Below, in pieces: positions 13,216-25,565 of a DNA stretch of 64,000 nucleotides (position 1 is its first letter; each line of letters opens with the position of its first letter). The notes below the pieces were generated by a model. The model had not been told where the DNA came from. It saw only the letters and a list, made by a program, of their open reading frames with translations, and did no database searches. The stretch is from Massospora cicadina (lineage: Eukaryota; Entomophthoromycota; Entomophthoromycetes; Entomophthorales; Entomophthoraceae). Position numbers and translations under genes: made by a program. Location of the stretch: NCBI GenBank assembly GCA_022478985.1, contig JAKSZP010000148.1, positions 102,501 to 166,500 on the forward strand, given 5' to 3'.

Positions 13216-13529
13216 CCTATGAAAATGTCGCCCCTCTTGCCATCAAACTCCCCGCAAGACACAAAATCTACGCCCTAATACATATTCCAGTAGGAGAGAT
13301 CTTTATTGCTGTAAAAGGAGATAATTCTGAAAGTCAAAAGACCTAGTACATCTTCCTAGACCGTGACAAGCTCCCCCACAGGCGCAAGAGAAGACTTAAG
13401 GTACCAGCAGAACCCTTATTTCAGTTGAGCGATCTTGTGAATGTGTTTTTTTAAAGTTGATTCACTTCTCTGGCTCCAAAAGATTCTCCCAGTATTCCCT
13501 TTTAACTCCTTCCCTTTAGTGAATAATTT

Positions 13530-14850
13530 AGCATTTTATGGTGTCTTAGATCAGGGGTCACCAGAAGGTCTCTAAGACTAATACTACACCCAGGTCAATA
13601 ACCCCCAAACCCCTGGAAGTGATTTATAAGCCTCAAATCTTGGAAACCCCTTGCAAAATCAGAGAGGTTAAATTGGATTACATAATATAGAGATTCCATT
13701 TTTGTGTTACTAATCTGAGTCAGCAGATCAATCCTGATTTTTTTATTAAACAACCAGTAAGAAAAATTCCTTTAAGTGGAATACGCAAATTAATTGATCT
13801 GGAAAATCAAATTAATCTGGATCTATCAAATTAGTTCCACTGTCAATTTATAGTATCTGTTGTCAAAGATTTTCTAAGTTTGTATGAATATATCCAGAAA
13901 TACTTCCAACCCATGCTGATCTTCCCTATACAGCCAATTTAGAACTATTAAAAGAGGACCCAGGTCAAGCTAGTTCTAAGTCACCTTACTATCTCCTCTC
14001 TTCCCACAATATAAAGGCAACATCCCCTCATATGGTCTGTTGTTTAAAATTTATTATGGTAGAGCCTATTTTATATAAAAGTCCTGTTTTTAAAAACGTA
14101 TTTAAAGACTCTGCATGTTCTCAATTTTCACTATTTTCTACTAATCCAGTGAAGCATACTTCCATCCACATCCTGGACCCTTTGATTGTTGAATGAGCAC
14201 TCAAATCCATTGATACATAAGCTCACTACACCCTATCAGAAGTTAAAAAAATTATGCGGCTAATTTTATTTTTTTCAATATGCCACTCATGAAGGTCTAC
14301 CTCAATACCAAATCTTTGCCGCACTGATCCAACTCTGAATTGGCTTAACCCAACCAAAAAGGTGCTTCCAAACACGCCAATCTCAACATGCTGTTCGTGA
14401 ATGAATATTGTCTGGTTACCCAACCATAAAGGAGTTTTCAGTCATTGGATTGCTTGGGGAACCCATCTTCAGGCCATCTCCTAGTTATATAAATAAACTG
14501 ATCCACTATCCTGACACCTTACCTGACCCTGAATGGCAGTTTAATTACCCACCAACTGCGCAATGGTCACCAAAACTTACATAATCTATGAATATAATTG
14601 TTTTGCTTTGATTCGAAAATCTGTTGATTTAAAGCATGAACTAGTACAAAATGTGTTTGATGAACATCAGCGTCCTGGTAGCAGATTTGAGCGCCTTGGG
14701 AAGGTTATTAAAAGTCCAGAAACTGCCATCATAGTAGGAGTGGTTGTCCTCTTTGTCTATATAACCCTTGGTGTTGCCCCAAAAATACCCGCGGTTGCCT
14801 CATTTCAGACATTTGGTTTGTTATGGTGGCCTTCAGTACATTTATAAACT
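13530..14850 (+). pseudogene. Degenerate Ty3 pol: protease, pre-RT, integrase zinc domain (element L)
   Basis: Three weak + strand signals in the correct order. Near 13540 FYGVLDQGSPEG could be the protease active site. At 13860-14020 DFLSLYEYIQKYF, LELLKEDPGQ and KSPYYLLS match the conserved pre-RT segment of gypsy polyproteins (a DVF.....LP.HR...I.L.PG....SP.Y.LS pattern). At 14640-14850 FDEHQRPGSRFERLGKVI and FGLLWWPS resemble the HHCC zinc domain and the GLL.PLP linker of integrase. RT and RNase H between them are deleted or unrecognisable. The pre-RT block is the firmest. Confidence 0.4.
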
Positions 14851-14899
14851 TTTACTACCTCACAGAAATCCTAGGAAGTCCCTCCTACAAGTTTTAGGA

Positions 14900-15612
14900 A
14901 CGCTGTGCCACTGGCATTCTGGTACTTTAACTGGGTCTAACACACCCAGACTGAAAGCCCAATCTTATTTTAATCAGCAGAATCCATGACAAGAACCACA
15001 CATAATTTATATGACTAATAGTGAGAGTGCTGACTATGGAAAGACATGGCACAAAAGAATTCTGGTTGCCGTGGTTACAAGAATAGCTCAAAAACTGCAG
15101 CATCTGTGTACTTATTTTCTTGAGCCAAATTAAAATTAGAAAAGCGGTAATCAAATTAAAAATGAGATCTTGTTTTAGCTAGATGAAAACGAAACTAGCA
15201 AGTTTTGGGGTGGTGGAGCTGCTAATAAGAAATTCTATATAGATTATTCCTGTACTGATTAAATATTTTTGAAAACTTATACTTTTTAAAACTCTTTATA
15301 GATCAAGTGCCAATGGTAAATCCTGAATCTTTGAGCTAACCATTTCTAATCCCCTTTATTCAACATATCAGTTTAATGGTCTTTAATTTTGAGATCTGGT
15401 GCTATTTTTGAAGTTGTTGAGATTAAAAGCACATTACTGATAACTTTTATTGGGCCGCAGACCAAAAGTTTTTAACTGTTCTTGCCTTTGTTTGGGATTG
15501 TCGCAGATTATTTTTAATTGTATTTTAAGCATTATGTTTGAGGACAATTTGCCTAAAATTAACTAAATCTGAGAGTATTCTTTTGACCAAGTAAACCTAC
15601 TTTGTAAAATCA
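14900..15612 (-). repeat. Probable 3' LTR of minus-strand element I (left edge unknown)
   Basis: On the minus strand a purine run (AGAGGGGAG, on + the bases just right of 15612) precedes TGATTTTACAAAG, so the LTR of element I should begin at 15612. The partner 5' LTR lies outside the window, so the other edge cannot be fixed; 14900 is a guess. The sequence is AT-rich without ORFs. Confidence 0.4.
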
Positions 15613-16850
15613 CTCCCCTCTAAGTTCATACTCTTCTTGACGAGAGATTCTTTTATTTTTCAAGGCAGTGAGTGCAGTCAGCAGTTTACTTCCAGGTGGT
15701 TTCTTCAATATGGTATCCCAGACATTTAGCCAAGTAGAAACGATTACCTTAGATTCTTGATTCCAAGAATGGCCTCAGCTTTGTGTTCTGCATTGCCAAA
15801 GTTCTTTGAACAAATGTGGCCTGGGGTACCACAACAGGATCTTGAAACTTTCTTAGTTGAGAACATGGAAATGGGTGAGCTTGTAAGCCTTTGGGTAATA
15901 CCAACTCATAAGTTACGTCATTGATTTTGTGCAGCACCTTGTATGGGCCCAGGGCAAGAGGACCCAACTTACAACAATAAACAGTATTCTAGTAGTTTTC
16001 AGCATTAATAAGAGCCTTATTGCCTTCTTTGTACATAGATGAATCAGAGCGGCAAGCGTCAGCCTTAACTTTATGGCCTTGAGGGCATTGTTGAGATGAG
16101 TCTTCAAGGTAATGATTTTTGACGGTTTGCCCTTTAGGTCATCCGTGCTAGTACCACACCATCAGATTGTCCATCAAACATTTAAGAGTGAAACCATGGT
16201 AATCAAAAAGGGGACTTACCCATGTAAGAGTTAGTATTCTCCTTATAGGTAAACTTGGCAAGAGGGAGTTAAGTGGTCCAAGTGTCCTTCTGGGCGAAGA
16301 TGTAGCAACAAAGATATTACTCCAGAGTCTGGTTGACCCATTTATGATCATCTGACTGAGGAATGTAAGCATAGTAACAGCAAGGATTGATGCCCAAGTT
16401 GTTCAGAATATGATTATAAAAATTGAATATAAATTGGGGCCTTAGACTGAGACAAATTTATCAGGTAAGCTTTAACTAAAAACCTCCTTGACAAAATCTC
16501 AGCGGTTTCCTTTGATGTGATGTAAGATGTGCAGGTGAAAAATTCCGCATATTTGGTGATTATATCCTACCATCATGTCTGCACAAATCCATTTAATAGA
16601 GGAAAACAGGTAATGAGATCCTCATAGATATTAGAATAGGTTAGCGGTGATTTTGAGAGGCATCATCTTATCCTAGGGATTGGAGCCCAAAGCTCTAGAT
16701 CTGGAACACGATAAGAACTCAGAGAGTAAACACTTCACTATAAAATTCATTATATGCCAATAGTAGCCCCTTTTGGGCAAGATCATGATTTTCTCTGCAT
16801 CAAGAGGTCCATCCAATGATTGTGATAAGCCTTAAATATCTATTCTTACA
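15613..16850 (-). pseudogene. Integrase of element I (Ty3), degraded
   Basis: Minus-strand reading, in order: YYWHIMNF near 16790, matching the Y.WP.M segment of the zinc domain; HKWVNQTLE and YLCCYI near 16330, the (G/T)...VNQ.LEQYLRCY block after the catalytic Glu; then LGPYKVLHKINDVTYELVLP near 15940, the typical C-terminal GPF.V....Y.L.LP segment; and a tail, STWLNVWDT, similar to the final VQWL..P...ATWE block. Frameshifts separate these parts. This integrase belongs to the same element as the RNase H at 18.5-19 kb and RT at 20.3 kb. Confidence 0.75.
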
Positions 16851-17049
16851 TTTGTATGAATGGCATCCAGACCTTCTCCAGATGCCTTATGATACCCTTG
16901 ACAATGGTATATCTCCTTTACGCCTCATTTATAGAAACTTTAACTGGTGCTTCTTGTAAGACCAGATGACCTGCCCCTCCAGCTGGATTGTGATAAATTT
17001 CTACATAGAGGCAGGGAAAGGGCCCATGCCCCAGTAGAGCCCACCTCTA

Positions 17050-18450
17050 GAGTTAGGACATAGCTCATGTAGTAGATGAGCGGTGGGTAATGCCCTGGCT
17101 CCTAAATAACCTCCCTCTCTGCCCCCATTTACTCTTCTGACCTTGTAAAAATGATAAAGGTTTGTAGAGATGTTGTTCAGTTTAGGACCCTCCAGCAGGA
17201 CCCTCAGTCTACCTCAAGTGTGACCAGGTCACTGAAGGTATCCAAATAATTGACCCATCCCACCCAAATCAAAAATAAGCCCAAATTTGCATATTAAGTT
17301 GAATCAGGGCTATATCAATGGTTTATATTGTGGATAAAACTAATGGATTAAAAATTAAATAAAAGAATACTCTGGTTTGCAATATCAATAAGATTGGCCT
17401 TATAAAACTTGTGTTAGTGTATACCCATTTGGCGAAATTTGTTCAAGTATGGTAGTATTTCACTCAATTTATACTTTCTTCAGTGAACAGGAAGCAAAAT
17501 TTTTTATGACATATTGAGACTTATAATACTTTCCCTCTAAAATCTATTGCAAGGTCCTAGGTGATGTTTAGGTTGTCCAGTAAGAGGATTAGTCATCACA
17601 AATTTTCACGTTCCCATTTCCCCCTCCACTATATAAAGAACACCCACCTTGGGGGAGCTTGCTGGTTTATCCTTAGTTTTTCTCCCTATAAAATTTCTTA
17701 ATAAACAGAAGTTTTGTGTTTATCCCTTTGTCATAGAATCTAACTCCACGCCACCTTGCTGAATTTGACTAAAATTCTCTGGAAATACATTTTACCATGC
17801 ACAAAATTATATTCATAATTGTCAAGCAGATGTTCCAATCCATGTATCCATCATCGCTCCCTGCCCTCTGCAAGATAGTGGATGACTACCTATGTAATTT
17901 TAATTGCCAATATGTTGTGCATGCCACAAAGGGTATTAAACACTTTAATTATTCCATTTCAAGTGCAATCCGTGCCATTTTATTGCAAGCATTTTCACAA
18001 TATTTGATGGAATGATATCCTATTTAGGTATGTTTATTAAACCGCAAACCTTGTAGGGGTTATTGTCCTCCCTGCCTCTCCCACCCTTGTGGGTTGCCTC
18101 AGTAAGACCCACGGTTGCTCCTACTACAGCCTCCTGGTTTGTTGTAAGGTCCTTTTATATGTTTTTAAACATATTGTCCCTCAATTAGTCCTTAGGGAAC
18201 TCCTCTTACAATTCATTAGAGCAGCTGAGCCCCTAGAAATCTAAAGCCAGCAACTGGGAACTGCCAAACCCTCCTGATGGTCAGCCTCTTCCAAACTAAC
18301 TGATGCCCTGACATTTCTCTTAGTTCCTTTTCTTGGGAAGAATGACCTTAGGTCTTCTGCTCCCTCTTCATGAAGGATTATGGGCCCTTAACTAAAGAAA
18401 AAGATTGTGAGGAAGCTTGGACGTGGTTTTATACTCGTCCAGTTTTGAGC
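17050..18450. other. Unassigned insertion separating RNase H and integrase of element I
   Basis: RNase H and the integrase zinc domain are normally about 150-200 bases apart; here about 1.5 kb lies between them. The stretch has a TATATAAAG at about 17628 and AATAAA at about 17700 on +, arranged like an LTR promoter and polyadenylation signal. I could not find TG...CA ends with a matching target-site duplication. A + frame near 17400 (VLVYTHLAKF) could be integrase-like but is too short to trust. Confidence 0.3.
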
Positions 18451-18479
18451 AAGAAAAAAACTAGGTAGGGTCACGGATG

Positions 18480-19182
18480 GGGGAGATCTTGGACCAAGTT
18501 ATGTTCCAGGATTGTACTTTAATCATAAAGTTGTGTTGGGTAAACTCCTGGTACCTACGGGCTTGGTATTGGGTCATTTTTATGGGCGCTCTTGTAGAGC
18601 TCAAGAGCATGGTGATCTTACCTTATAATAAAAAGATGGCGGGCGTAAAGCATATTATTCTGCTATCTGTTAAGTGTCGCCATGATTGCAAAGGGCTCTT
18701 TAACATACACATGGTAGTTTATCTCTACAGGTATCATCTTGTGGCAAAAACACGCAGAATGTTCCAAAACATCCTCTTCCACTGTAAGTGAACATACCAC
18801 AAAGCAAATTTTAGAATCATCTGTCACAACCATAAATGTTAAATTGGATAATAGTGGCCAAGACAATAGAGGCTAGCATATTATCTTTAGCAGCCTGGAA
18901 CGCAGTTTCTTCTAAATCCTCCAAAAATGAGATGTAACTGTCCTATGAGATGGGTAAAGGCGCGGCTGTGGCGGAGAAATCCTTGGCAACCTATAAAAAG
19001 ATTCTAATCACACCCAAGAAACTATGTACACCAGTTTTATTACCCAGGGGAGCAAATCCCTGATTGCAAACAGCTTATCAGGGAAGATAGCCATGTCATC
19101 TTTAACAATAACTTTACCCAAGATTGAGACAGAGTCCTTAGAGTTCTCATGTATTGAGGGCTTCAGCCTCAAATTGGACTTG
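18480..19182 (-). pseudogene. RNase H and RT C-terminus of element I
   Basis: Reading from 19180 downwards: NLRLKPS and GKVIVKDD near 19130, the end of RT; VHSFLGVIRIFL near 19020, the connection block (usually RSFLG...YYR.FI); ETAFQAAKDNM near 18900; MVVTDDSK near 18830, the RNase H TDAS; then CHKMIPVEINYHVYVKE at about 18720, a very clear SRKL...E.NY...EKE block; and DHHALE near 18630. Frame changes and stops are present. The reading frame rejoins the RT at 20.2 kb if the solo LTR is removed. Confidence 0.8.
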
Positions 19183-20193
19183 TGTTGAGATTATTGCTCA
19201 CCTTTACAGATTCCTAGGTTGAAAAATCTGCTGGTTCTCTAGTGGATAAGTCCCATTAGCATTTGAATTGATATATTGATTAATTTTTGATATTGGTTTA
19301 ATAATGTCAGCAGATTTCTGGGTAATTCTCCAGGTTCAGATCTACTGGGGGTAATCCGTGAAAATGCTTAAAATCTTGTTGGGTAGAGTTGCTGATGAAA
19401 TTGAGGCACCTGATAGTTGATTGTTGATTAACTACTAGATTTACCAAATGGGATCAGTAAGGTTTCATTACCAACTGATTGGGAAATTATTTTGGAGTTG
19501 TGAGGCGAGTGATGCAGCATGTAACTAGCAAATCAATAAGTTGGTTCACAACCTGCTATAATGGGTAAAGAGTCTCATTAACTAATCAGGTCGCTAGTCA
19601 AATTTGGTTAATTCGCTGTAATCAAGTGGAAACAATAGAGACACGTTTTCTTGCTCTTTCCGTTTTTAGGTCTCTGGGATGTCCAATGGAGGAATCCTTA
19701 TCCTGATGGAGAAACCATCACTGGAAAAGACTTTGAAGGGAAATTAAGTGGCAACAACTGCCTTTTCCTTAAAAGGCGCCAACAGAGCAGTTGGGCACCA
19801 TATTTCCCCATGAATTTCCTAGCGTGTTGTAATAATAAAGCATATCAGTTACAGTGATAAAGTTCTATTCATCTTCAGTTTATTATTGTTGTAGTACAAT
19901 AATTATTGACTCTTTAGTGTGATTAATAGTATGGGTCGAATATCTAGAGAAGGGAAGCAGACCTTTGAAGTAGATCTCCGCCAACTCAGCATGACGGGAA
20001 CAAGGGCTGAGAACCTCTAAATCTAGAGAGTAGATTAAGCTCAGCTGGGAGAGAGAAGTCTCTAATTATCAGCATAATCAACATTTTGTGGAACATTCCA
20101 ATTTTAGAGTTGGAACACATCTCAACTTGGTTATTTATTCAGCTACAGATAATAGTCTCCATATTATTATCACTCATATATTAATATCAATCA
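19183..20193 (+). repeat. Solo LTR (element J) in element I, TSD ACTTG
   Basis: A 1011-base sequence starting TGTTGAGATT and ending AATCA, flanked by ACTTG at 19178-19182 and 20194-20198. Removing it with one TSD copy restores continuity of the RT fingers/thumb of element I. There is no internal coding region, so it is best read as a solo LTR left after LTR-LTR recombination. I did not recognise its family elsewhere in the window. Orientation is arbitrary. Confidence 0.7.
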
Positions 20194-20765
20194 ACTTGAA
20201 TTGTGCACATAGGAACTGAACATGTGCAATTAACTTCTTTAAACAATCAGCAACATAGCCAGATTTTACGCCTTATCAATCACTTAAAGAACCCTTCTCA
20301 ACATCCTTAGCGTTCTCCTCTCTATTTGTAAACAAGAATGTCATCCATGTACATCAAGCAAATTCCTCACAAGCTTTACCAGCACCTAAAATTCCAAGTT
20401 AATTAAATAAGGAGCAACTATGAACAAAAAGGACATCACCTTGTATTTAAACATGACTAGGTGACACTTGAAGGTGGTGTGGTTTTGACCTTGAAGTTGT
20501 ATTTAAATTAAGCGGAAAGCAATAAGGTCCAGCTTGAATGAAAATTTTCTAGGTGCGATCATTGGATTTATATCCTCCATAAGTGTCATGGGGAATGCTT
20601 CTGGTTTAATGACCACGTTGAATCTATGAAAATCTTCACAAGAATGTAGGTCTTCAATGGCTTTGGGAACCAGAAGCACCAATGGAATCATTAAAGTCTT
20701 GGAGGGCTGGATGAACTTGCATGCAAGCCCATTCTTCACAGAGACATCCAGAGATTCCCTATCCT
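20194..20765 (-). pseudogene. Reverse transcriptase palm of element I
   Basis: The frame 20739-20503 reads IPLVLLVPKAI, then CEDFHRFNVVIKPEAFPMTLMEDI and FKLDLIAF, corresponding to P.V.V.KK.G..R.CVDYR.LN..T....PLP...D and SKLDL. Further on, MYMDDILVY lies at 20332-20354 with YMDD at 20340-20351, so the catalytic aspartates survive. Stops and frameshifts interrupt the rest. The gene continues at 18480-19182 after a solo LTR. Confidence 0.8.
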
Positions 20766-21571
20766 TTGAGCTAAAATAATATACAGTGCACCCTTATAGG
20801 GAGCTCTGTACTCACCTTGAAACTAAACGATAATTTAAAGGCTGGAGGCAGATGATGAAGAATGACAGAAGGCTTAAGTGTGCGAGCAAAGTACTGGAAA
20901 TTTAATGAAAGGTGTGGAGATGGGTGGACCTTTGTGATCACACCAAGTAATGGACCTTTAAAGATCTAAGAACTAAATTAAAGCTGGCGAAAAATTTCCA
21001 TTAAATTGCAATTTAACTAACCATTCTCCATATCAAAAAAGGACAATACTTGTGACATAACCTCATGCAAAGTATTTTTGTGCAGAAAAAATTTCCAGGT
21101 CACAGAAACGTTCCTTGAACTTATAATGGACTTGATGAATAGTAACTGGATGTTGGACTTCCCAGCTATGTGAAGACTTGGAGGTGTAAGCTAGGATAAC
21201 TCCATCACTAAGTGAGATGGTCAAGGAAAGTCATTTAAACAGAGCAAGTTCCATGAAGATATTTTCCACACTAGTATTAACCAGCGCTTCTATAGCTTTT
21301 ATTGTAACTCTGCCTTATGACTTTTATGCTTGGTAGTAGGTATAATCATGTAAATGAAGGGTTAGACCCACCTTATTCACATGCATATAACGTGCAGGAG
21401 TAGGGTGCAAGATTTAAGATGGTATCAATCCTTCAGTACTAAAAATCAGAAATCTCTCCAGGGGATGGACCATATCAGGTACAGGTGATGCACTCACAAA
21501 GGAGAGCTTAGCTCTCATTAAGAGAATTAGTGCTGTGATTGCAGAGGCCAGGATATGTATTTGGGACCTCT
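20766..21571 (-). pseudogene. Pre-RT and protease region of element I, cut by element C
   Basis: Upstream of the RT of element I, minus-strand frames continue (for example 21571-21414) but I can name no motif. By position this should be protease and linker. It stops abruptly at 21571, where the LTR of element C begins, so the remainder of I (gag and 5' LTR) must lie beyond base 64000. Confidence 0.35.
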
Positions 21572-22457
21572 TGTCATGGTTGATTGACATCATTGAGGGA
21601 CTGATTTCAAAGACAAAGCTGGGCGTGATGAGTCTAAGAGAACCAAGTTGACTGTCCTGCCTGACCTGAAGCAACCCTTGTACCAACATTGGGTAGAGGC
21701 AAGATATGCCTAGGTTGGTTCTGGAGGTGCAAGTGATGGTCAGTAGGGCGTTACATCCACAGCTTTAAATAGCACCAGCTATATCAAAAATCATGGCGGG
21801 AATTTAAAAATTGTTCGGAGAACTAGGTTTTAACTCATTCAGTTTAAATATTGCCATATCTGGGAAGATTCATATCTAGTCAATTACTTGAGTTTTGGCT
21901 TACTCGAGCTACAGTACAATGACTGATGAAAATTAATGTTTATTGTTTCATTTGGGCGCAGTGCCTCACCTAATGAATGGATCCCCATGAAATGTTTATT
22001 TAGATTTCCGGAGACCAACCTTCTTTGTTGGTCGACTTGTTTAAGAAAACTCCATTAGTTTTACATTTTATCTATGGTCTATTGATCTGACCTGTGCGTG
22101 GACCTCCTTGAGGAGGTCTCAAAGAACATTTTTCACTTTATTTTACCTAAATTATGTATTGATTCTCCTCCCCCTTTTTGGAAAGCCTGGACCGCTTCAG
22201 ATAAAGGCCCCTAAGAACCTGAATTCCAATATGCACTTGTTAATGGACTTCAACCTAGGGGGCCAACCAATTTCTTGAATTTCTAGGTTATATTGTCGTT
22301 TATATAATGATTTACAACCTCACCTTGGGTCCCTTTACTACTTGTCCTCTCCGCGGGTCCCTTTTCCCTGTGCTATTAGAAGTTTGTTACCTGATTGTGT
22401 AGTGGAATAATTCTTATCAGCTCTTCAGAAACAAGAGTTGCAGACACTCTCTTGACA
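21572..22457 (+). repeat. 5' LTR of element C
   Basis: Starts TGTCATGGTTGATTGACATC and ends GACACTCTCTTGACA, about 886 bases. It aligns through its length with the LTRs of element B read on the minus strand and with the solo LTR at 24508-25358, including the shared blocks GTTGGTCGACTT and TTGAGGAGGTCTCA. The 3' LTR is outside the window. The bases after it (TTAGCCGACCAACCC) resemble the leader of B, not the TGGTGCTC primer site of A, D, E and F. Confidence 0.75.
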
Positions 22458-24507
22458 TTAGCCGACCAACCCTTTTACTATATGCGCATCTGAATTCTCA
22501 AATAGGGCTCTCTCTGAGCGTCAACTGGGTACGCTGGCCAATTGTCACAGACACTATGCTGCATACCACAGCGTTTCCATTTGGTTTACTGTTAGTCCAG
22601 CTTGATGTTATTCTCGCCATGCCATCTGGGAGGTCTCCCTACACTTCCTGCTCATACTTGGTGTTTTGGACCCTTCAGGATCCTGGTAGCATTCTGAGAC
22701 CTACCCCAGAAGTATATTCTGAAATTTTCTAAGCTCTAGCTTCCCTGGATTCAGAAGCCTCTATCTTAATAAACTTAAATGATTCTCATCAATCATTTTA
22801 TAGAGTTGATTTACTGTATCACTTATCTCCCAGTGCAGCAAATTGGGCATTTTTCGTTTTCTGAGCACAGCCACATTTTCAAAATTTGTGAGAAGTTTGG
22901 GTCAGTTTTTGGAAGAATGTCATCCTGATGTGGCCTCCTTACAAACCTTCTACAAGTTCTTTTTTCACCAAGTGGGCTGCCCCTTGGGGCAGTAGTTGAA
23001 TGAAGTTTTTTGCTCAGGTTTAGGCTTTACCACTGTCTGACAGAGTTAAAATGCCTTTCCTCCGTTGCACTTTAGATCCTCTCACAAGGAACGCTCTGGA
23101 TCTTTGGGGTGATTCTCCTGCCTTGACTGGAGAGGGGGAAAGTCATTTGGCCATCATTGTTTCACCTGCACAGACCCCTATAAAAACCAACCCAGAAACA
23201 TTGAGCGCCCTTTTGGAAGTTAAGGCTTCATTCCCTTCCATACCTTTGGTTTCAAAGGATATCAAAGGTTTGTGGGGGGTCTATCCCTGAGGTAATAATT
23301 AAACATCCAGGTAATTTGGCCGCGTTGGTTTCACCTATGGAGACCTCTATAAATACAGGCCCTTAGAACTCAAGCTCACCTTAAAAAACGGTTTCATTTT
23401 CTTCCAAATTATTAATTTGGAAAAATGTGAGGGTCAGTGGAGTTTTAGCCCTTAGTTACAGTTAAATGACTCAACTTGATTTGGCTGAAGAGGTTCCATC
23501 TGAGGAGACCATATAAATATGACTTCTGGGGATGTGGATTTTTCTTGAATTGTGGTAGCTGCTCCCTATGAGACTACCTCAGGTTTGGTGGAACTCAAGC
23601 GTTTACAAGATTCTATCCCATATTGAAATTAGTTAAATCTCATGAAATTATTAGTCCTATGGTATCCCTTCTATGGAGCCGAAAGAACCCTTATTGCAAG
23701 GGGGTATTATCATGCTAGCAATGGATAGCGAAGCTCAAGCTGTTATCAGATCAGTTATTTTGCTTTTAAATCCAAAAAACGCCATATTTAACAAAAATTA
23801 TTTAAGTAAAATGAATCAAATGGAAGCACATGTGGGTCCCTATTGCGAATATTCCTATGTATCACATTACACCTGAGAACCCACACTTTCCACCAAGATG
23901 ATTAGGAAAACTGAAGAAGTGGTGCAAGTGTTAATTCTACAAAATGTTGGTAAATATGCCGCTGTTGAGGATACGGTGGGGTATATATCCTCAGTGATTA
24001 GGTTGCAAACTACCCTTCATCATCCCCTGATGGATAAACCCGATCTTAGGGGTGTGATTAAGTCTAAGGAGGAACCCTCTGGTAAGCTGTTGTCATTATC
24101 TCTTGTCAATAAAGATTATCATGGTTTACTTCTGTTTTCTGCTACCCTTTACTCCACTCTAGGGAAATTCAGCACAACTATTTTGATAAACATGGAAGCT
24201 TATGAGAACTTTTTGACTTTAACCTAACTGAAAACCTTGAGTTAAGCTATTTACCTGGTGGTATGGTTAGGGTGGGAGCCTCCAAAAGTATTCCCACATT
24301 GAAGGTTCAGGGGCTGGTTGATTATCAAGTGCAACTACTATCTGGCGGACAGATTTTCAGCAGTCAAAATCTTCTGTACCCAATTACCTTAGGAGTGGAG
24401 TGGTGGCAAAGATTGACATCAGAACCAATCTGAAAGATCACACTCTGAAGTTGCTCCTTAAGAGTGGACAAGAGCTAGTAATCCCTATGTCTGAAGTAGG
24501 CACTCAA
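22458..24507 (+). pseudogene. gag and protease of element C
   Basis: Capsid-like frames occupy 22500-23880 (for example 23051-23290, starting MPFLRCTLDPLTRNALDLWG) but are broken by stops. The frame 23898-24227 aligns with the protease of element B: YAAVEDTVGYISS and LGKFSTTILI. At 24189-24197 the active site that reads DTG in B reads Asn-Met-Glu, three residues changed by three G:C-to-A:T transitions. The flap and C-terminal part (GLVDYQ) follow at 24310. No zinc knuckle was seen. Confidence 0.65.
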
Positions 24508-25358
24508 TGTCATGTGCACATGACATAATAGTGGGGACAAACCCAAAGATAAGGCTGGGTGCTAGGAGGCCCAGAGGGTGAAGCTACGGGCTTTAATGAC
24601 CTGAGGCACACCCTGGACCAATGCTGGGTTTGGGAAATGTATGCCCAGGTTGGAACTAGTGGTGTGCCAAACGCCCAGCCCCTGACGTTGAGCCAGGTAT
24701 TAAAACGAATGATCTACCAAATAAATGAAGATGGTTCAATTTGGTTTGTCAATGAACAGGGTTTCTTACCCATTCCATTTACAAAATAACGCGCTCAGGT
24801 CAAATCCATTTTCAATTAATCACTTGAGTGAAGGCAGTTTCAGCCTACATAACTAACTCAGATGGCAGTGTTGCCCTATTGGTGAGTCAGTGCTTGGGCC
24901 CACTGCAGCATAACCCCTATTCCCCCGTTCAATCTTAAATACGTTTCCCTGACCAACATTCCTTGTTGGTTGACTTCCCAAATAACATTTCCCTGTTTAA
25001 ATTATTTTTACAAATTTTATGATATCCTGAATGCTCCTGTGTGAACCTCTTCAATGAGGTCTCGCGCACCGTTACCCTTGCCCTTGCAAGTACATTGCAG
25101 CTCTCACCTCATGCACCATTTGATTGCCCGGGTTCCCTCTAACCTGAGTCGCTCAGCCCCTTTTGATATGTTCACTGAGTCACTTTTAATGGGGTTTTTA
25201 TTGTAAAACTCGCGTTTCTATTCTTAAGCTGTTATTGCTCCAGCTTCCTCTGCTGAGCTTTAATGACTTTGGCACTAACGGCTAGTTCCCTGGCGTTGGC
25301 ATTGTGCACCGTGCACTACCACGCTGGGAACAGGAGAGTTATAGACACTCTCCCTACA
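24508..25358 (+). repeat. Solo LTR of the B/C family inside element C, TSD CTCAA
   Basis: 851 bases from TGTCATGTGCACATGACATA to CTCTCCCTACA, flanked by CTCAA at 24503-24507 and 25359-25363. It aligns with the LTRs of B and C (for example TATGCCCAGGTTGG and GAACAGGAGAGTTATAGACA). Deleting it with one TSD copy rejoins the protease-to-RT linker of C in frame with NLPQCPNI, as in B. Confidence 0.85.
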
Positions 25359-25565
25359 CTCAAGTCAATCTACCTCAATGTCCTAATATACAAAAATTTA
25401 CCCTAGCACCTCTAATGAAGCCCACATCAGAAATATCCTTACTTTCTTGCTTAAAGGATTGGAATCTTCTTTTGATTCAGCTTCTGCTGATGTCCTGCCA
25501 GACCATTCAGAGTTTGATTGTGACTACAAGCTCACTGTGGACATAGTGCACATTTACTACTCATA
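25359..25565 (+). pseudogene. Element C pre-RT segment, left part
   Basis: Reads NLPQCPNIQ and LAPLMKPTSEISLLSCL, collinear with the pre-RT segment of B (PHWPNIYS and LAPLLKPSVEVPLPSCL at about 31030-30950 on minus). It stops at 25565, where the 3' LTR of element A begins, and resumes at 38582. Confidence 0.7.

Noticed and set aside
14563..14847. Small membrane protein (hydrophobic stretch IIVGVVVLFVYI)
   Set aside because: It fits better as a decayed integrase zinc domain followed by the GLL linker, within a + strand pol relic.
24508..25358. Second 5' LTR of a separate element starting at 24.5 kb
   Set aside because: It has its own CTCAA duplication and the sequence on both sides is continuous C coding sequence, so it is a solo LTR.
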